A stretch of 23,964 nt of DNA from an uncultured Eubacteriales bacterium (lineage in GTDB: Bacteria; Bacillota; Clostridia; Christensenellales; Borkfalkiaceae). The notes below the pieces were generated by a model that was given only the letters and a program-made list of their open reading frames with translations, ran no database searches and was not told the origin of the DNA. Both the position numbers and the translations under genes were made by a program. This document shows, piece after piece, positions 1 through 8,172 of the stretch (positions are counted from its first letter, which is position 1; each line of letters starts with the position of its first letter). The DNA is taken from assembly GCA_905211955.1 (NCBI GenBank), contig CAJMCT010000005.1, positions 1-23,964 on the forward strand. The letters run 5' to 3'.

Positions 1-33
1 GAATATTTGCTAAACAAAAAAACTGCAAGTTAA

Positions 34-62
34 TTGCAATCAATTAAAAGTTGTGGTATACT
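34..62 (+). promoter_or_regulatory. sigma-A-type promoter for the sugar transferase gene
   Basis: The -35 element TTGCAA (34-39) and the -10 element TATACT (57-62) are separated by exactly 17 bp, so transcription would begin near 69. That leaves a leader of about 34 nt before the start codon at 103. No other structure is visible in the first 100 bases. Confidence 0.65.
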
Positions 63-102
63 TAAACAGTAAGGACTCAAAAGAAAGTTTCAGGAGACTG
101 TG

Positions 103-825
103 ATGGATAAACTAAATGCCGAAAGTAAAGACTTAGTAGTAGACGAAAAAATCGGCGAAAAGATAAATGAAGATGTAGAAGTTTTTAAGCCCAAAAAAGG
201 CTTTAGATACGGGTGCTATCTATTTGTTAAAAGGGCGTTCGATATATTTTCTTCGGGGCTGTTTTTATTAGTATTTTCTTGGCTATACATAATACTTGCT
301 ATATGCGTAAAGTGTTCTGACGGTGGCCCGATTTTCTACCTTCACGAAAGGGTTGGTAAAAACGGCAAAAAAATACGTATCCCCAAGTTTAGAAGCATGA
401 AGAAAAATGCCGATAGATTAGAAGATATGCTAACCCCCGAACAACTTGAAAAGTATAAAAAAGAATATAAGATAGATAACGATCCTAGAATAACTAAACT
501 CGGCAACTTTTTAAGAAAGACTTCGCTTGACGAACTTCCTAATATCTGGTCTATATTTATCGGCAGTATTTCAGTTATCGGACCTAGACCGCTCATGAAA
601 AGCGAAGTGGAAGAAAAGTACGGAAAAGACGGTGACAAACTTTTATCGGTAAAACCCGGCATGATAGGTTGGTGGGCTGCAAACGGAAGAAGTAATTGTA
701 CGTATGAGAGCGGTAAACGTCAAGAACTTGAACTCTACTACGTAGACCACTGTTCGATAGGTTTAGATATAAAAATTATTTTTAAAACTATTATAGGCGT
801 ATTCAAAAAAACCGGCGCAAAATAG
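103..825 (+). CDS. Undecaprenyl-phosphate sugar-1-phosphate transferase (bacterial sugar transferase, WbaP/EpsL type)
   Basis: Proteins of this family transfer a sugar-1-phosphate from a nucleotide sugar to undecaprenyl phosphate at the membrane, the first step of exopolysaccharide or O-unit assembly. The 240-residue product is the short form: a charged, cytoplasmic N-terminal stretch, one hydrophobic helix at about 44-68, then the catalytic domain. Family motifs seen include RVGKNGK, the KFRSM block, DPRITKLGNFLRKTSLDELPN, IGPRP and the late KPGMIGWW...GR region. A GTG at 100 could also start the frame, but AGGAG (92-96) lies 6 nt from the ATG at 103 and only 3 nt from the GTG, so 103 is preferred. 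The gene has its own promoter and terminator, so it is transcribed apart from the mannose genes downstream, though its role fits the same polysaccharide pathway. The sugar cannot be read from the sequence. Confidence 0.9.
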   Translation: MDKLNAESKDLVVDEKIGEKINEDVEVFKPKKGFRYGCYLFVKRAFDIFSSGLFLLVFSWLYIILAICVKCSDGGPIFYLHERVGKNGKKIRIPKFRSMKKNADRLEDMLTPEQLEKYKKEYKIDNDPRITKLGNFLRKTSLDELPNIWSIFIGSISVIGPRPLMKSEVEEKYGKDGDKLLSVKPGMIGWWAANGRSNCTYESGKRQELELYYVDHCSIGLDIKIIFKTIIGVFKKTGAK

Positions 826-843
826 TAAAAAACGATAAAAATG

Positions 844-890
844 CACACGGAAAAGGTAAAAAACAACCATTTTCCGTGTGTTTTATTTTG
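844..890 (+). terminator. Rho-independent terminator after the sugar transferase
   Basis: An 11-bp perfect stem (CACACGGAAAA at 844-854 with TTTTCCGTGTG at 870-880) encloses a 15-nt loop and is followed by TTTTATTTTG. Confidence 0.85.
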
Positions 891-933
891 CTATTTATAA
901 GTTTTTGCAAAAGGGTATGTTCCCGTTATTACC

Positions 934-962
934 TTGACACCGCCGTTTTGGTATGGTATAAT
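934..962 (+). promoter_or_regulatory. Consensus sigma-A promoter for the GT4-manC-pgm-manA unit
   Basis: A perfect TTGACA (934-939) and a perfect TATAAT (957-962) are separated by 17 bp. Transcription should begin near 969 and read the four closely packed genes up to the terminator at 7285. This is the strongest promoter match in the window. Confidence 0.85.
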
Positions 963-970
963 CAGTCCGT

Positions 971-1031
971 ATATTATCCTATGGATAATATCTATACTAA
1001 AGCCAAACGGCTATAAACGGGGAATTCCCGT
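971..1031 (+). other. Structured 5' leader with three consecutive hairpins
   Basis: The leader of about 75 nt holds three short inverted repeats: ATATTATCC/GGATAATAT (971-979 with 983-991, 3-nt loop), AGCC/GGCT (1001-1004 with 1009-1012) and ACGGG/CCCGT (1017-1021 with 1027-1031). The last ends 2 nt before the Shine-Dalgarno GGAG (1034-1037). There is no T-run, so it is not a terminator. It may influence mRNA stability or translation. No known riboswitch was recognised. Confidence 0.45.
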
Positions 1032-1043
1032 ACGGAGCAAATT

Positions 1044-2171
1044 ATGAAAATTTTACAAATCAGTAATTACATATATCCGCACATTGGCGGAATCGAACAA
1101 GTTGCAAGAGATTGCATTAATGCAATGAAGGACCACGAGCAAAAACTTATTTGTTTTAACAGTGATAAAAAGACCAAAATCGATAAGGTAGACGGCGTAG
1201 AAGTGACAAGGGTTGGTTGCCAATTCAAAATCGCTTCTCAGTCGATTGCTTTCGGCTATAAAAAAGAACTAGAATTTATTATGCACGACTTTAAGCCGGA
1301 CGTGGTTATTTTCCATTATCCCAATCCTTTCGTTGCAAGATATTTGCTTAAAATCTTAAAGCATTTCCCCAAGTGCAAACTCGTTTTGTATTGGCATTTA
1401 GATATAACCAAACAAAAATTCTTAAAAATGTTTTTTAACGGTCAAAACAAGCGCCTTATCCAAAGGGCTTGCAAAATCGTTGCGACTAGTCCCAACTACA
1501 TAGAAGGCAGTAAATACTTGTCGTCGGTTAGGGATAAATGCGTGGTTATTCCCAACTGCGTTTCTGACGAAAAGACCGTCACTAGCGAAATCGCTAAAAC
1601 CCGTTGTGAAGAAATCAGGTCTTCGGCAAAGGGGAAAACAATATGTTTTGCTTATGGTAGACACGTTCCTTATAAGGGCATAGAATACCTAGTTAGAGCA
1701 AGCAAACTTTTAGACGAAAATTACGTAATTTTCATTGCGGGAAGCGGTCCGCTTACCGACTCACTTAAAAAACTTGCTTCGGGCGATAAAAAGGTTATCT
1801 TCTTGGGTAAAATATCTAACGACGAACTCATAGCACATATTCTCGCTTGCGATATTTTCTGCTTCCCGTCAATCACTAAAAACGAAGCGTTCGGAATAGC
1901 GCTTGCCGAAACTATGAACTACGAAAAACCGTGCGTGACGTTTAATATTCCGCAGTCTGGTGTAAACTACGTTTCACTTGACGGTGTCACGGGAATTGAA
2001 GTTGAAAATAGAAACGTCGTTGCTTATGCTGAAGCGATTATGAGCCTTGCTGAAAGCCCTGAACTTCGTGCAAAATACGGCAAAAACGCAAAAGAAAGAG
2101 TGCAAGAACTCTTTACCTTTGAAAAATTCAAAAAGAACGTTCAAGATTTTATTTCTCAACTCGAAGGTTAA
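1044..2171 (+). CDS. GT4-family glycosyltransferase
   Basis: A retaining glycosyltransferase of the GT-B fold that would add a sugar from a nucleotide donor to a lipid-linked glycan at the cytoplasmic face of the membrane. The 375-residue length is normal. The N-terminal Rossmann half opens with MKILQISNYIYPHIGGIEQ (the glycine-rich loop at 14-15 is typical). The C-terminal half carries GRHVPYKGIEYL (205-216), AGSGPL (232-237) and the donor-binding E-x7-E motif as EAFGIALAE (281-289). GGAG at 1034-1037 sits 6 nt before the ATG. It is the first gene of a tight operon: manC starts 3 nt after its stop. The context of GDP-mannose genes suggests a mannosyltransferase, but the donor is an inference. 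Confidence 0.88.
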   Translation: MKILQISNYIYPHIGGIEQVARDCINAMKDHEQKLICFNSDKKTKIDKVDGVEVTRVGCQFKIASQSIAFGYKKELEFIMHDFKPDVVIFHYPNPFVARYLLKILKHFPKCKLVLYWHLDITKQKFLKMFFNGQNKRLIQRACKIVATSPNYIEGSKYLSSVRDKCVVIPNCVSDEKTVTSEIAKTRCEEIRSSAKGKTICFAYGRHVPYKGIEYLVRASKLLDENYVIFIAGSGPLTDSLKKLASGDKKVIFLGKISNDELIAHILACDIFCFPSITKNEAFGIALAETMNYEKPCVTFNIPQSGVNYVSLDGVTGIEVENRNVVAYAEAIMSLAESPELRAKYGKNAKERVQELFTFEKFKKNVQDFISQLEG

Positions 2172-2174
2172 AAA

Positions 2175-3239
2175 ATGAAAGCATACGGTGTAATTATGGC
2201 GGGCGGTGGCGGAACAAGGTTTTGGCCGTTATCGAGAAACGCATATCCCAAACAACTTTTAAATTTAAGCGGTAAAGACGCGATGGTTAACGAAACGGCG
2301 CATAGGCTTTCTATGGTTTGCGATAAAGACGACGTTTACGTTGTCACAAATACCGTTCAAGCGCAAAAGATAAAAGAGATTGCAAAAGGCAAGATTTTAG
2401 ATAAAAACGTTATCGAAGAACCTTCCGCAAGAAATACCGCTGCGTGCATAGGTTATGCTGCGGTAAGAATTTTAGCCGAACATGGTGACGGCGTTATGGT
2501 CGTCACACCATCCGATGCGTATATTAAAGACGAAAATACTTACGCGGATATTTTAAGGCTTGCTATTGATAAGGCAAAGGAAACCGACGATTTAATAACC
2601 ATTGGTATAACGCCTACTTTCCCTGCAACTGGGTATGGTTATATTCAGTTTGAAAGAAACGAAGAAAAGGTTAAAAAGGTTAAAAGGTTTGTTGAAAAGC
2701 CCGATTTAGAAAAGGCAAAAGAATATCTTTTAAGTGGCGACTACGTTTGGAATAGCGGTGTTTTTATTTGGAAGGCATCTGTTATAATAGAAAAATTTAA
2801 AACACTTCTTCCCGATATTTATGCGGATTTAATGCAAATTAAAAACGCTATTGGAACTGAATCCGAAAAAGAAACGGTTGAAAGAGTTTATCCTTCGATT
2901 AGAAAAATATCAGTCGACTACGGCATAATGGAAAAGTCGGATAACATTATGGTTATCCCTGGCGAGTTCGGTTGGAACGACGTGGGTAGTTGGGATATGA
3001 TGGGTGTTCTAAACGTTAAGGATAAAGACGGAAATATTCGTACGGGCGACACCCTTTGCATAGACACCAAAAACTGCGTGGTGTATTCTAAAAAGAGATT
3101 AGTCACCACCGTTGGAATAGAAAATCTCGTTGTGGTTGAAACGGACGATGCCATTATGGTTTGTCCTATCGACAAGGCGCAAGACGTTAAAAAAATCGTT
3201 GACGAGCTAAACAATAGTGGAAGAAAGGATTTACTATAA
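2175..3239 (+). CDS. manC: Mannose-1-phosphate guanylyltransferase (GDP-mannose pyrophosphorylase)
   Basis: Makes GDP-mannose from mannose-1-phosphate and GTP in the cytoplasm. The 354 residues correspond to the single-domain form without a C-terminal isomerase domain. Signature elements are intact: the nucleotide-binding loop GGGGTRFWPLSR (10-21) with the PKQLL that follows, ARNTAA (85-90), PATGYGYI (150-157), FVEKP (172-176), VWNSGVF (191-197) and the late FGWNDVGSWD block. GAAGG (2163-2167), inside the end of the upstream gene, lies 7 nt before the ATG. The stop overlaps the next start (TAATG), implying translational coupling to the phosphohexomutase. This intact copy is the likely working guanylyltransferase, because the paralogous domain in the fusion at 5026 has lost these motifs. 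Confidence 0.92.
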   Translation: MKAYGVIMAGGGGTRFWPLSRNAYPKQLLNLSGKDAMVNETAHRLSMVCDKDDVYVVTNTVQAQKIKEIAKGKILDKNVIEEPSARNTAACIGYAAVRILAEHGDGVMVVTPSDAYIKDENTYADILRLAIDKAKETDDLITIGITPTFPATGYGYIQFERNEEKVKKVKRFVEKPDLEKAKEYLLSGDYVWNSGVFIWKASVIIEKFKTLLPDIYADLMQIKNAIGTESEKETVERVYPSIRKISVDYGIMEKSDNIMVIPGEFGWNDVGSWDMMGVLNVKDKDGNIRTGDTLCIDTKNCVVYSKKRLVTTVGIENLVVVETDDAIMVCPIDKAQDVKKIVDELNNSGRKDLL

Positions 3240-5002
3240 TGGACTATAAAAAAGAGTATCAAAGTTGGATTTCTTCGCCTTGCTTTGACGAGCAAACGAA
3301 GAGCGAACTTTTATCTATAAAAGACGAAAAAGAAATAGAAGATAGGTTTTACAAACAACTGTCTTTTGGAACGGGTGGTCTTCGTGGTGTAATCGGTGCG
3401 GGGACTAACCGTATGAATATTTACACCGTAGGAAAGGCTTCTCAAGGTTTAGCGGAATTCGTTAAAAGTCAAGACGAAAACGGAAGTGTGGTTATCGCAT
3501 ACGACAGTAGAAATATGTCTCCCGAATTCGCAATGCGTTCGGCACAAATATTTTGCGCAAACGGGCTAAAAGCATATCTTTTTGAAAGTTTGCGGCCAAC
3601 CCCCGAACTTTCTTTTGCGGTTAGATACTTATCTGCAACGGCAGGCGTGGTAATCACGGAAAGCCATAACCCCCCCGAATATAACGGATACAAGGTTTAT
3701 TGGTCGGACGGTGGACAAATCGTTCCCCCTTACGATAAACTTATAATCGATAAAGTTAACGCGGTTAAAGACTACGAAAGCATTAAGTGTATTAGTAAAG
3801 ACGAAGCCGAGAATAAGGGCTTACTAAAAATTATCGGCAAAGAAATAGACGATGCGTTTACTAAGGCTATTATCGATTTAGTGCTTAACCCCGAAATTAT
3901 TAAAGAGCAGGCAAAGGACTTAAAGATAGTCTATACCCCATTGCACGGTGCGGGAAACATGCCTGTTAGAAGAATACTAAACGAACTTGGGTTTGAAAAG
4001 GTTTGGGTTGTTCCCGAGCAAGAAGAACCGGACGGAAACTTTACTACGTTAGAGTATCCTAACCCCGAGGATCCAAAAGCATTTACTTATGCGTTAAACT
4101 TAGCAAAAAAGGTCGGTGCTGATATAGTGCTTGCAACTGATCCCGATGCGGATAGACTTGGCATTTACGCGCTAGATAAATTAAGCGGTGAGTATAAGTC
4201 TTTTACGGGAAATATGAGCGGACTTTTGATTTGCGAATATATACTTTCTCAAAAAGAAGAAAAAGGCTTGCTTCCCAAAAACCGTGAAGACGGCGCTATC
4301 GTGACTACGGTTGTTTCGTCTAAAATGGCGTTCGATATAGGCAAGGCTTACGGGCTTACCGTAAAGGAAGTTTTAACCGGCTTTAAGTATATCGGAGAAC
4401 AAATTAAACTCTTTGAAAAAGCCAAAGACGAAAACGGTGGAAGTATTTCGGCAAACTGTGGCGCTTACGAATATTTATTCGGATACGAAGAAAGTTATGG
4501 TTCGCTAATAGGCACCCATGCAAGGGATAAGGACGCCGTGTCTGCGGTAGTTGCACTTTGCGAAGCGGCGGCTTATTATAAATCTAAGGGGTTAACTCTT
4601 TGCGACCAAATGCAAAATATTTATAATAAGTACGGCTTTTATAAAGAAGACCTTTACACCGTCACCATTATAGGTGTGAGTGGTGCTGAAAGGATAAAAG
4701 AAATTATAAACGGGTTGAGAAAGAACACTCCGAAAAATATAGGCGAGTTCAAAGTGGTTTCACTTTCCGATTTTGATACGGGTGTAAAAACCAATATGTT
4801 AACCGGAGAAAAGGAAAATTTAACCTTACCAAGAAGCAACGTTTTATACTTTGAACTAGAAAATAGTTGTTGGTGTTGCGTTCGCCCGTCGGGTACCGAA
4901 CCCAAGATTAAGTTTTATTTTGGCGTTAAAGAAAATAGCGAAAGTAAAGCGCAAGAAAAACTCGAAAATTTAAAGGAAGAATTACTTAAGATTTCCGAAT
5001 AG
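3239..5002 (+). CDS. Phospho-sugar mutase (phosphoglucomutase/phosphomannomutase)
   Basis: Alpha-D-phosphohexomutase that interconverts hexose-6-phosphate and hexose-1-phosphate. Here it would supply mannose-1-phosphate for GDP-mannose and possibly glucose-1-phosphate for dTDP-rhamnose. The 587-residue length matches the PgcA-type subgroup. Four family landmarks are visible: FGTGGLRG (43-50), the phosphoserine loop as TESHNPPEYNGYK with Ser142 (usual form TASHNP, so Glu replaces Ala), the metal-binding DPDADR (301-306), the sugar-specificity loop GYEESYG (415-421) and the phosphate-binding RPSGTEPK near 549. It overlaps manC by one base. Its substrate preference (glucose or mannose) cannot be settled from motifs; its position between manC and a manA-like gene favours mannose. 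Confidence 0.9.
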   Translation: MDYKKEYQSWISSPCFDEQTKSELLSIKDEKEIEDRFYKQLSFGTGGLRGVIGAGTNRMNIYTVGKASQGLAEFVKSQDENGSVVIAYDSRNMSPEFAMRSAQIFCANGLKAYLFESLRPTPELSFAVRYLSATAGVVITESHNPPEYNGYKVYWSDGGQIVPPYDKLIIDKVNAVKDYESIKCISKDEAENKGLLKIIGKEIDDAFTKAIIDLVLNPEIIKEQAKDLKIVYTPLHGAGNMPVRRILNELGFEKVWVVPEQEEPDGNFTTLEYPNPEDPKAFTYALNLAKKVGADIVLATDPDADRLGIYALDKLSGEYKSFTGNMSGLLICEYILSQKEEKGLLPKNREDGAIVTTVVSSKMAFDIGKAYGLTVKEVLTGFKYIGEQIKLFEKAKDENGGSISANCGAYEYLFGYEESYGSLIGTHARDKDAVSAVVALCEAAAYYKSKGLTLCDQMQNIYNKYGFYKEDLYTVTIIGVSGAERIKEIINGLRKNTPKNIGEFKVVSLSDFDTGVKTNMLTGEKENLTLPRSNVLYFELENSCWCCVRPSGTEPKIKFYFGVKENSESKAQEKLENLKEELLKISE

Positions 5003-5025
5003 GAAAAAGGATAGTATATTTAGAT

Positions 5026-7272
5026 ATGAAGTGTATCGTTTTAGCAGGCGGAAGCGGTGATAGACTTTGGCCGTTATCGAGAAAGAATTTTCCGAAACAG
5101 TTCATGGAAATACGAAAAGGTCGTTCCATGTTCCAAGAAGCCATACTCCGCAATATGCCGTTTTGTGACGAGTTTATAATAGTCACGAACAAAAAATACG
5201 AAAATATAGCCCGTGGTCAATTACAATCTTTCCAAGGGTTAAATTACACGTTATTTTTAGAAAACAAACCGATGAAAACGGCTCCGTCCGTTGTCATAGC
5301 GGCACTTTACGCACAGCCTGACGAAGAACTTTTAATCGTATTTACCGACCATATTATAGAAGGCGAATATACACACAGTATCCTAAAAGCAAAAAACGTT
5401 ATAAAAAACAATAAAATCGCAGCGCTAGGCGTTCGCCCGCACGATAAATGCGAAGCATATCACTATTTAGAAGTTAAAGGAAAGAGAGTTAAGTTTACCG
5501 ACACTTTATCCAAAAACGGATACTACGATTGCGGAATTTATGCCGGCAAGGCATCGGCTATTTTGCAATACTGTGATAGAGCGTTCGTAGAACGTTGTAG
5601 AAACATAGGCTTAAAGAACAACGTGTTTGAAGACGTTCCCGAAGGAAACCTTTCTTTAGGACTTGACAAGGTAATTAATAGCAGGGGTTTAGAGTTTGTA
5701 GAAGCATATTTTAACTGGACTAGAATTACCGATATATCTTCTTACTATCAATATATTGGAAAGACGGGTATAAGCAACGTAAACACCATCGAGGCAAACA
5801 ATAAAAACGTTGAAATAGTTAATATGGCTTCAGAACAACTTATCGTTGCAAACGGTCTTAAAGACGTTTTGATTGCCAATACTCGCGACGCGCTTTATAT
5901 TACCCAAATAACCAAAGAAGGCAATATTAAAGAACTATCCAAAAAGCACTACGATAACAAGAGCCGTTATTTTGACGAATCGCCATTGCTTTATGAAAAA
6001 TGGGGTATGGTTGAACTTCTAAATAGAACTTCAAAGTGTGAAATTAGTCGTATAACGGTATTCCCGAATAGGTCGTTTAACGCGGTTGCGGAAGAAGGGT
6101 ACTCGGTAAACTATTTTATAGCAGAAGGGGAAGCGAGAGTTTATTCCGAAACGGCGGATAGAAAAAAATGCGCTAAAGATTCAAGCGTTCTCTTTAAGAG
6201 TTCTACCGAATACGCTATATCTAACGAAGGCAAAGTTGACCTTGTTATGATTCAAACAAAGAGTGCGGACGAAGTTAAAGACGGCAAGAAGAAAAAACCC
6301 AAAAACAACGAAAGTTTGGTTAAATTAAAACCCGTATTTAAGAACGCGCTTTGGGGCGGAACAAAGATTAGAGACGTGCTTAAAAAGTCGGTTGGCAGTA
6401 TGGATTGTGTTTCAGAAAGTTGGGAACTTTCCGCACACGCTGCCGGTCAATCTCATATCGCTACGGGCAAATACAAAGGTCTTAACTTTAACGATTATAT
6501 TATGGCAATCGGTAAAGAACAACTTGGTTGGAAAACGCAAGGCTACGAAAGATTCCCGCTTATGATTAAGTTTATAGACGCTAAGCAAAGTCTTTCTATT
6601 CAAGTTCACCCAAGCGATGACTATGCTTTCCCGACTGAAGGGGACTACGGCAAAAACGAAATGTGGTACATTATGGAAGCCGACCCCGGTGCGTTTATAT
6701 ACGTTGGCTTTAACAAGGATATGACGCCCGAAGAAATTAAGACGAGAATACGTAAAAATACCTTGGGCGAAGTACTAAACAAAGTACCCGTCAAAAAGGG
6801 CGAAGCGTACTTCCTTCGTGCAGGTACGGTTCACGCAATCGGTGCTGGTTGCTTGATTTGTGAAATTCAGCAATCTTCTAATATCACGTATAGATTATAC
6901 GATTACGGAAGAAAAGATAAAAACGGAAAACTTCGTGAATTGCAAGTGGATAAAGCGCTTGACGTTATCGACTACAAAAAAGAAAAAGAAAGTTTCCGTT
7001 CGGCAATGCCTAGTAAAGTTCACGAAGGATACGTTGAAAAACTTATCGGAGAATGTAAGTATTTTAGCGTAAGAAGATACGAAGTAAACGGAACGTTAAA
7101 ACTTCTTCCTAGTGAATCGACCTTCCAAGCAATAGTAGTTATTGGCGGAAAGGCGAAAATCGGCAACGGCACGCTAACTTATCCTACCGAAATGGGAGAC
7201 ACTTGGTTTTGCGGTAGTTGGGATACTATAGAACTTAACGGTAAATGTTCGGTACTCGTTGCAAACATCTAA
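5026..7272 (+). CDS. manA: Fusion: degenerate GMP/type II PMI-like part + type I mannose-6-phosphate isomerase
   Basis: The 748 residues read as three parts. Residues 1-250 resemble mannose-1-phosphate guanylyltransferase, and the nucleotide loop AGGSGDRLWPLSR (7-19) is kept. However, GYGYI has become AYHYL (144-148), FVEKP is gone (KFTDTL at 156-161), WNSG is YDCG (167-170) and the FGWxDVGSW block is FNWTRITDISSY. Residues about 260-412 match the cupin (type II isomerase) that follows this domain in AlgA/ManC enzymes, but the histidine cluster is replaced by AVAEEGYS. After a lysine-rich linker (420-426), residues 432-748 form a type I isomerase with intact zinc ligands: SIQVHPSD (Gln526, His528), KNEMWYI (Glu545) and GTVHAIG (His603). 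The likely activity is fructose-6-phosphate to mannose-6-phosphate, with the front half structural or regulatory. Its AGGAAAAAGG is about 15 nt from the ATG, but the start is fixed by the conserved MKCIVLAGG. Confidence 0.85.
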   Translation: MKCIVLAGGSGDRLWPLSRKNFPKQFMEIRKGRSMFQEAILRNMPFCDEFIIVTNKKYENIARGQLQSFQGLNYTLFLENKPMKTAPSVVIAALYAQPDEELLIVFTDHIIEGEYTHSILKAKNVIKNNKIAALGVRPHDKCEAYHYLEVKGKRVKFTDTLSKNGYYDCGIYAGKASAILQYCDRAFVERCRNIGLKNNVFEDVPEGNLSLGLDKVINSRGLEFVEAYFNWTRITDISSYYQYIGKTGISNVNTIEANNKNVEIVNMASEQLIVANGLKDVLIANTRDALYITQITKEGNIKELSKKHYDNKSRYFDESPLLYEKWGMVELLNRTSKCEISRITVFPNRSFNAVAEEGYSVNYFIAEGEARVYSETADRKKCAKDSSVLFKSSTEYAISNEGKVDLVMIQTKSADEVKDGKKKKPKNNESLVKLKPVFKNALWGGTKIRDVLKKSVGSMDCVSESWELSAHAAGQSHIATGKYKGLNFNDYIMAIGKEQLGWKTQGYERFPLMIKFIDAKQSLSIQVHPSDDYAFPTEGDYGKNEMWYIMEADPGAFIYVGFNKDMTPEEIKTRIRKNTLGEVLNKVPVKKGEAYFLRAGTVHAIGAGCLICEIQQSSNITYRLYDYGRKDKNGKLRELQVDKALDVIDYKKEKESFRSAMPSKVHEGYVEKLIGECKYFSVRRYEVNGTLKLLPSESTFQAIVVIGGKAKIGNGTLTYPTEMGDTWFCGSWDTIELNGKCSVLVANI

Positions 7273-7284
7273 TTTAAATAAAAT

Positions 7285-7317
7285 AAAACCCGATGATCTC
7301 ATCGGGTTTTTTATTTT
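7285..7317. terminator. Bidirectional terminator between the mannose operon and folT
   Basis: AAAACCCGATGA (7285-7296) is complementary to TCATCGGGTTTT (7299-7310). A T-tract follows on the + strand (to 7317), and the T-rich complement of the bases before 7285 follows on the - strand. It lies between two convergent genes and can serve both. Confidence 0.85.
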
Positions 7318-7325
7318 TAAGTTTT

Positions 7326-7940
7326 TTAATCTTCTTCGTCTGTTTCAGTGCTTGATTTTTTTAATATTAAGGTGTTTTTTATCCTTAAAATCACGGGATA
7401 GCAAATAAAAAGAAGCGCATAGTTTAGTAAACTATTAAAGATTTGACCTTGAACGAAAAGCCTTGTTGTAAGGTATGCAAAGTACAGCACTTTTTTGTTG
7501 TTATATAGTATCCAAAAAGCAGTGGTGTTTATTAAAACCGTACAAAGCAGAAAGGTCGATAAAGAAATAATAGCGATTTTAAGGTATACGGCAAACTTAT
7601 TTTTGAAGTTAAAAACGTTCATAATAAGCCCCGAAATAAAGGCGGTAAGCCCCATAGAAAGCCCAATCCAAGGCATATACATAAAACCGCCCGAATTACA
7701 CAAAAAACCCACCAAATCGCCAATAAAGCAGGCTACTAAACCACCGGTTGGGCCAATGATTACGCCCGTTAGTGCCGAAAAGAAAATGGTTAGCGAAAAC
7801 TGCGTGTCGGCAAACTTGAATTCAAAGAATATATTGCAAATAACCGTTAAAGCGGTCATAAGCGCAATATAGACTATTCTTTGTGTTTTAGTTGCTTCAT
7901 CTAAAAGTTCGGACGAAAAAAGTTTTTTAAAAATAGACAT
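7326..7940 (-). CDS. folT: ECF transporter S component, folate family (FolT-like)
   Basis: Membrane-embedded substrate-binding subunit of an energy-coupling factor vitamin importer; the shared EcfA/EcfA'/EcfT module is not in the window. The 204-residue protein has about six hydrophobic segments. The early part (RIVYIALMTALTVICNIFF) matches the N-terminal helix of S components, followed by the glycine-rich GVIIGPTGGLVACFIGDLVG and GGFMYMPWIGLSMGLTAFISG, typical of the FolT subgroup. The specificity call rests mainly on the upstream tetrahydrofolate riboswitch, because FolT genes are a known target of that RNA. The start is set by GGGAGA (7948-7953 on the complementary strand) with a 7-nt T-spacer. 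The gene is monocistronic between a promoter at 8099-8127 and a terminator at 7285. Confidence 0.88.
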   Translation of the reverse strand: MSIFKKLFSSELLDEATKTQRIVYIALMTALTVICNIFFEFKFADTQFSLTIFFSALTGVIIGPTGGLVACFIGDLVGFLCNSGGFMYMPWIGLSMGLTAFISGLIMNVFNFKNKFAVYLKIAIISLSTFLLCTVLINTTAFWILYNNKKVLYFAYLTTRLFVQGQIFNSLLNYALLFICYPVILRIKNTLILKKSSTETDEED

Positions 7941-7965
7941 AAAAAAATCTCCCTAAAAAGAGAGA
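7941..7965 (-). terminator. Regulatory terminator hairpin overlapping the folT ribosome-binding site
   Basis: On the - strand, TCTCTC (7960-7965) pairs with GGGAGA (7948-7953) across a 6-nt loop, and seven T residues follow directly before the ATG at 7940. The 3' arm is also the Shine-Dalgarno sequence. The hairpin could therefore stop transcription or hide the ribosome-binding site. It is the likely expression platform of the THF riboswitch. Confidence 0.7.
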
Positions 7966-8002
7966 CCGATAAATATAAATGCGAAAACTCGCAATTAAAA
8001 AT

Positions 8003-8092
8003 AGCGGACGCGCAAAGGCACCGCAGGAGTTAACCTTTCGTTTGCGAACGACATCCCATTTCGCAACACTTTACGCGCCTTTACTACTCTTT
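8003..8092 (-). promoter_or_regulatory. Tetrahydrofolate (THF-I) riboswitch
   Basis: Read on the - strand, the sequence contains the conserved THF-I core in order: GAGTAG (near 8090-8085), GGCGCGTAAAGTGT, ATGGGATGTCGT, CAAACGAA, the CTCCTGCGGTGCC segment and a final GCGTCCGCT (ending near 8003). Stem AAAGGC/GCCTTT closes around the core, as P2 does in the described riboswitch, and TGCGAA/TTCGCA forms an inner helix. It begins at about the predicted transcript start. By established knowledge this class binds reduced folates and lowers expression of folate transport or synthesis genes, which agrees with the FolT-like gene it precedes. Confidence 0.93.
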
Positions 8093-8098
8093 TTTTAT

Positions 8099-8127
8099 AT
8101 CATAACACTATAAAAATTTCAAGTCAA
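8099..8127 (-). promoter_or_regulatory. Promoter of the riboswitch-folT unit
   Basis: On the - strand TTGACT (8127-8122) and TATGAT (8104-8099) are 17 bp apart, placing the transcript start near 8092, just ahead of the aptamer. Confidence 0.75.
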
Positions 8128-8172
8128 GAAAATGCCTGCATAAAAAAAGTTAATTTTCGGATAATACAAAGT

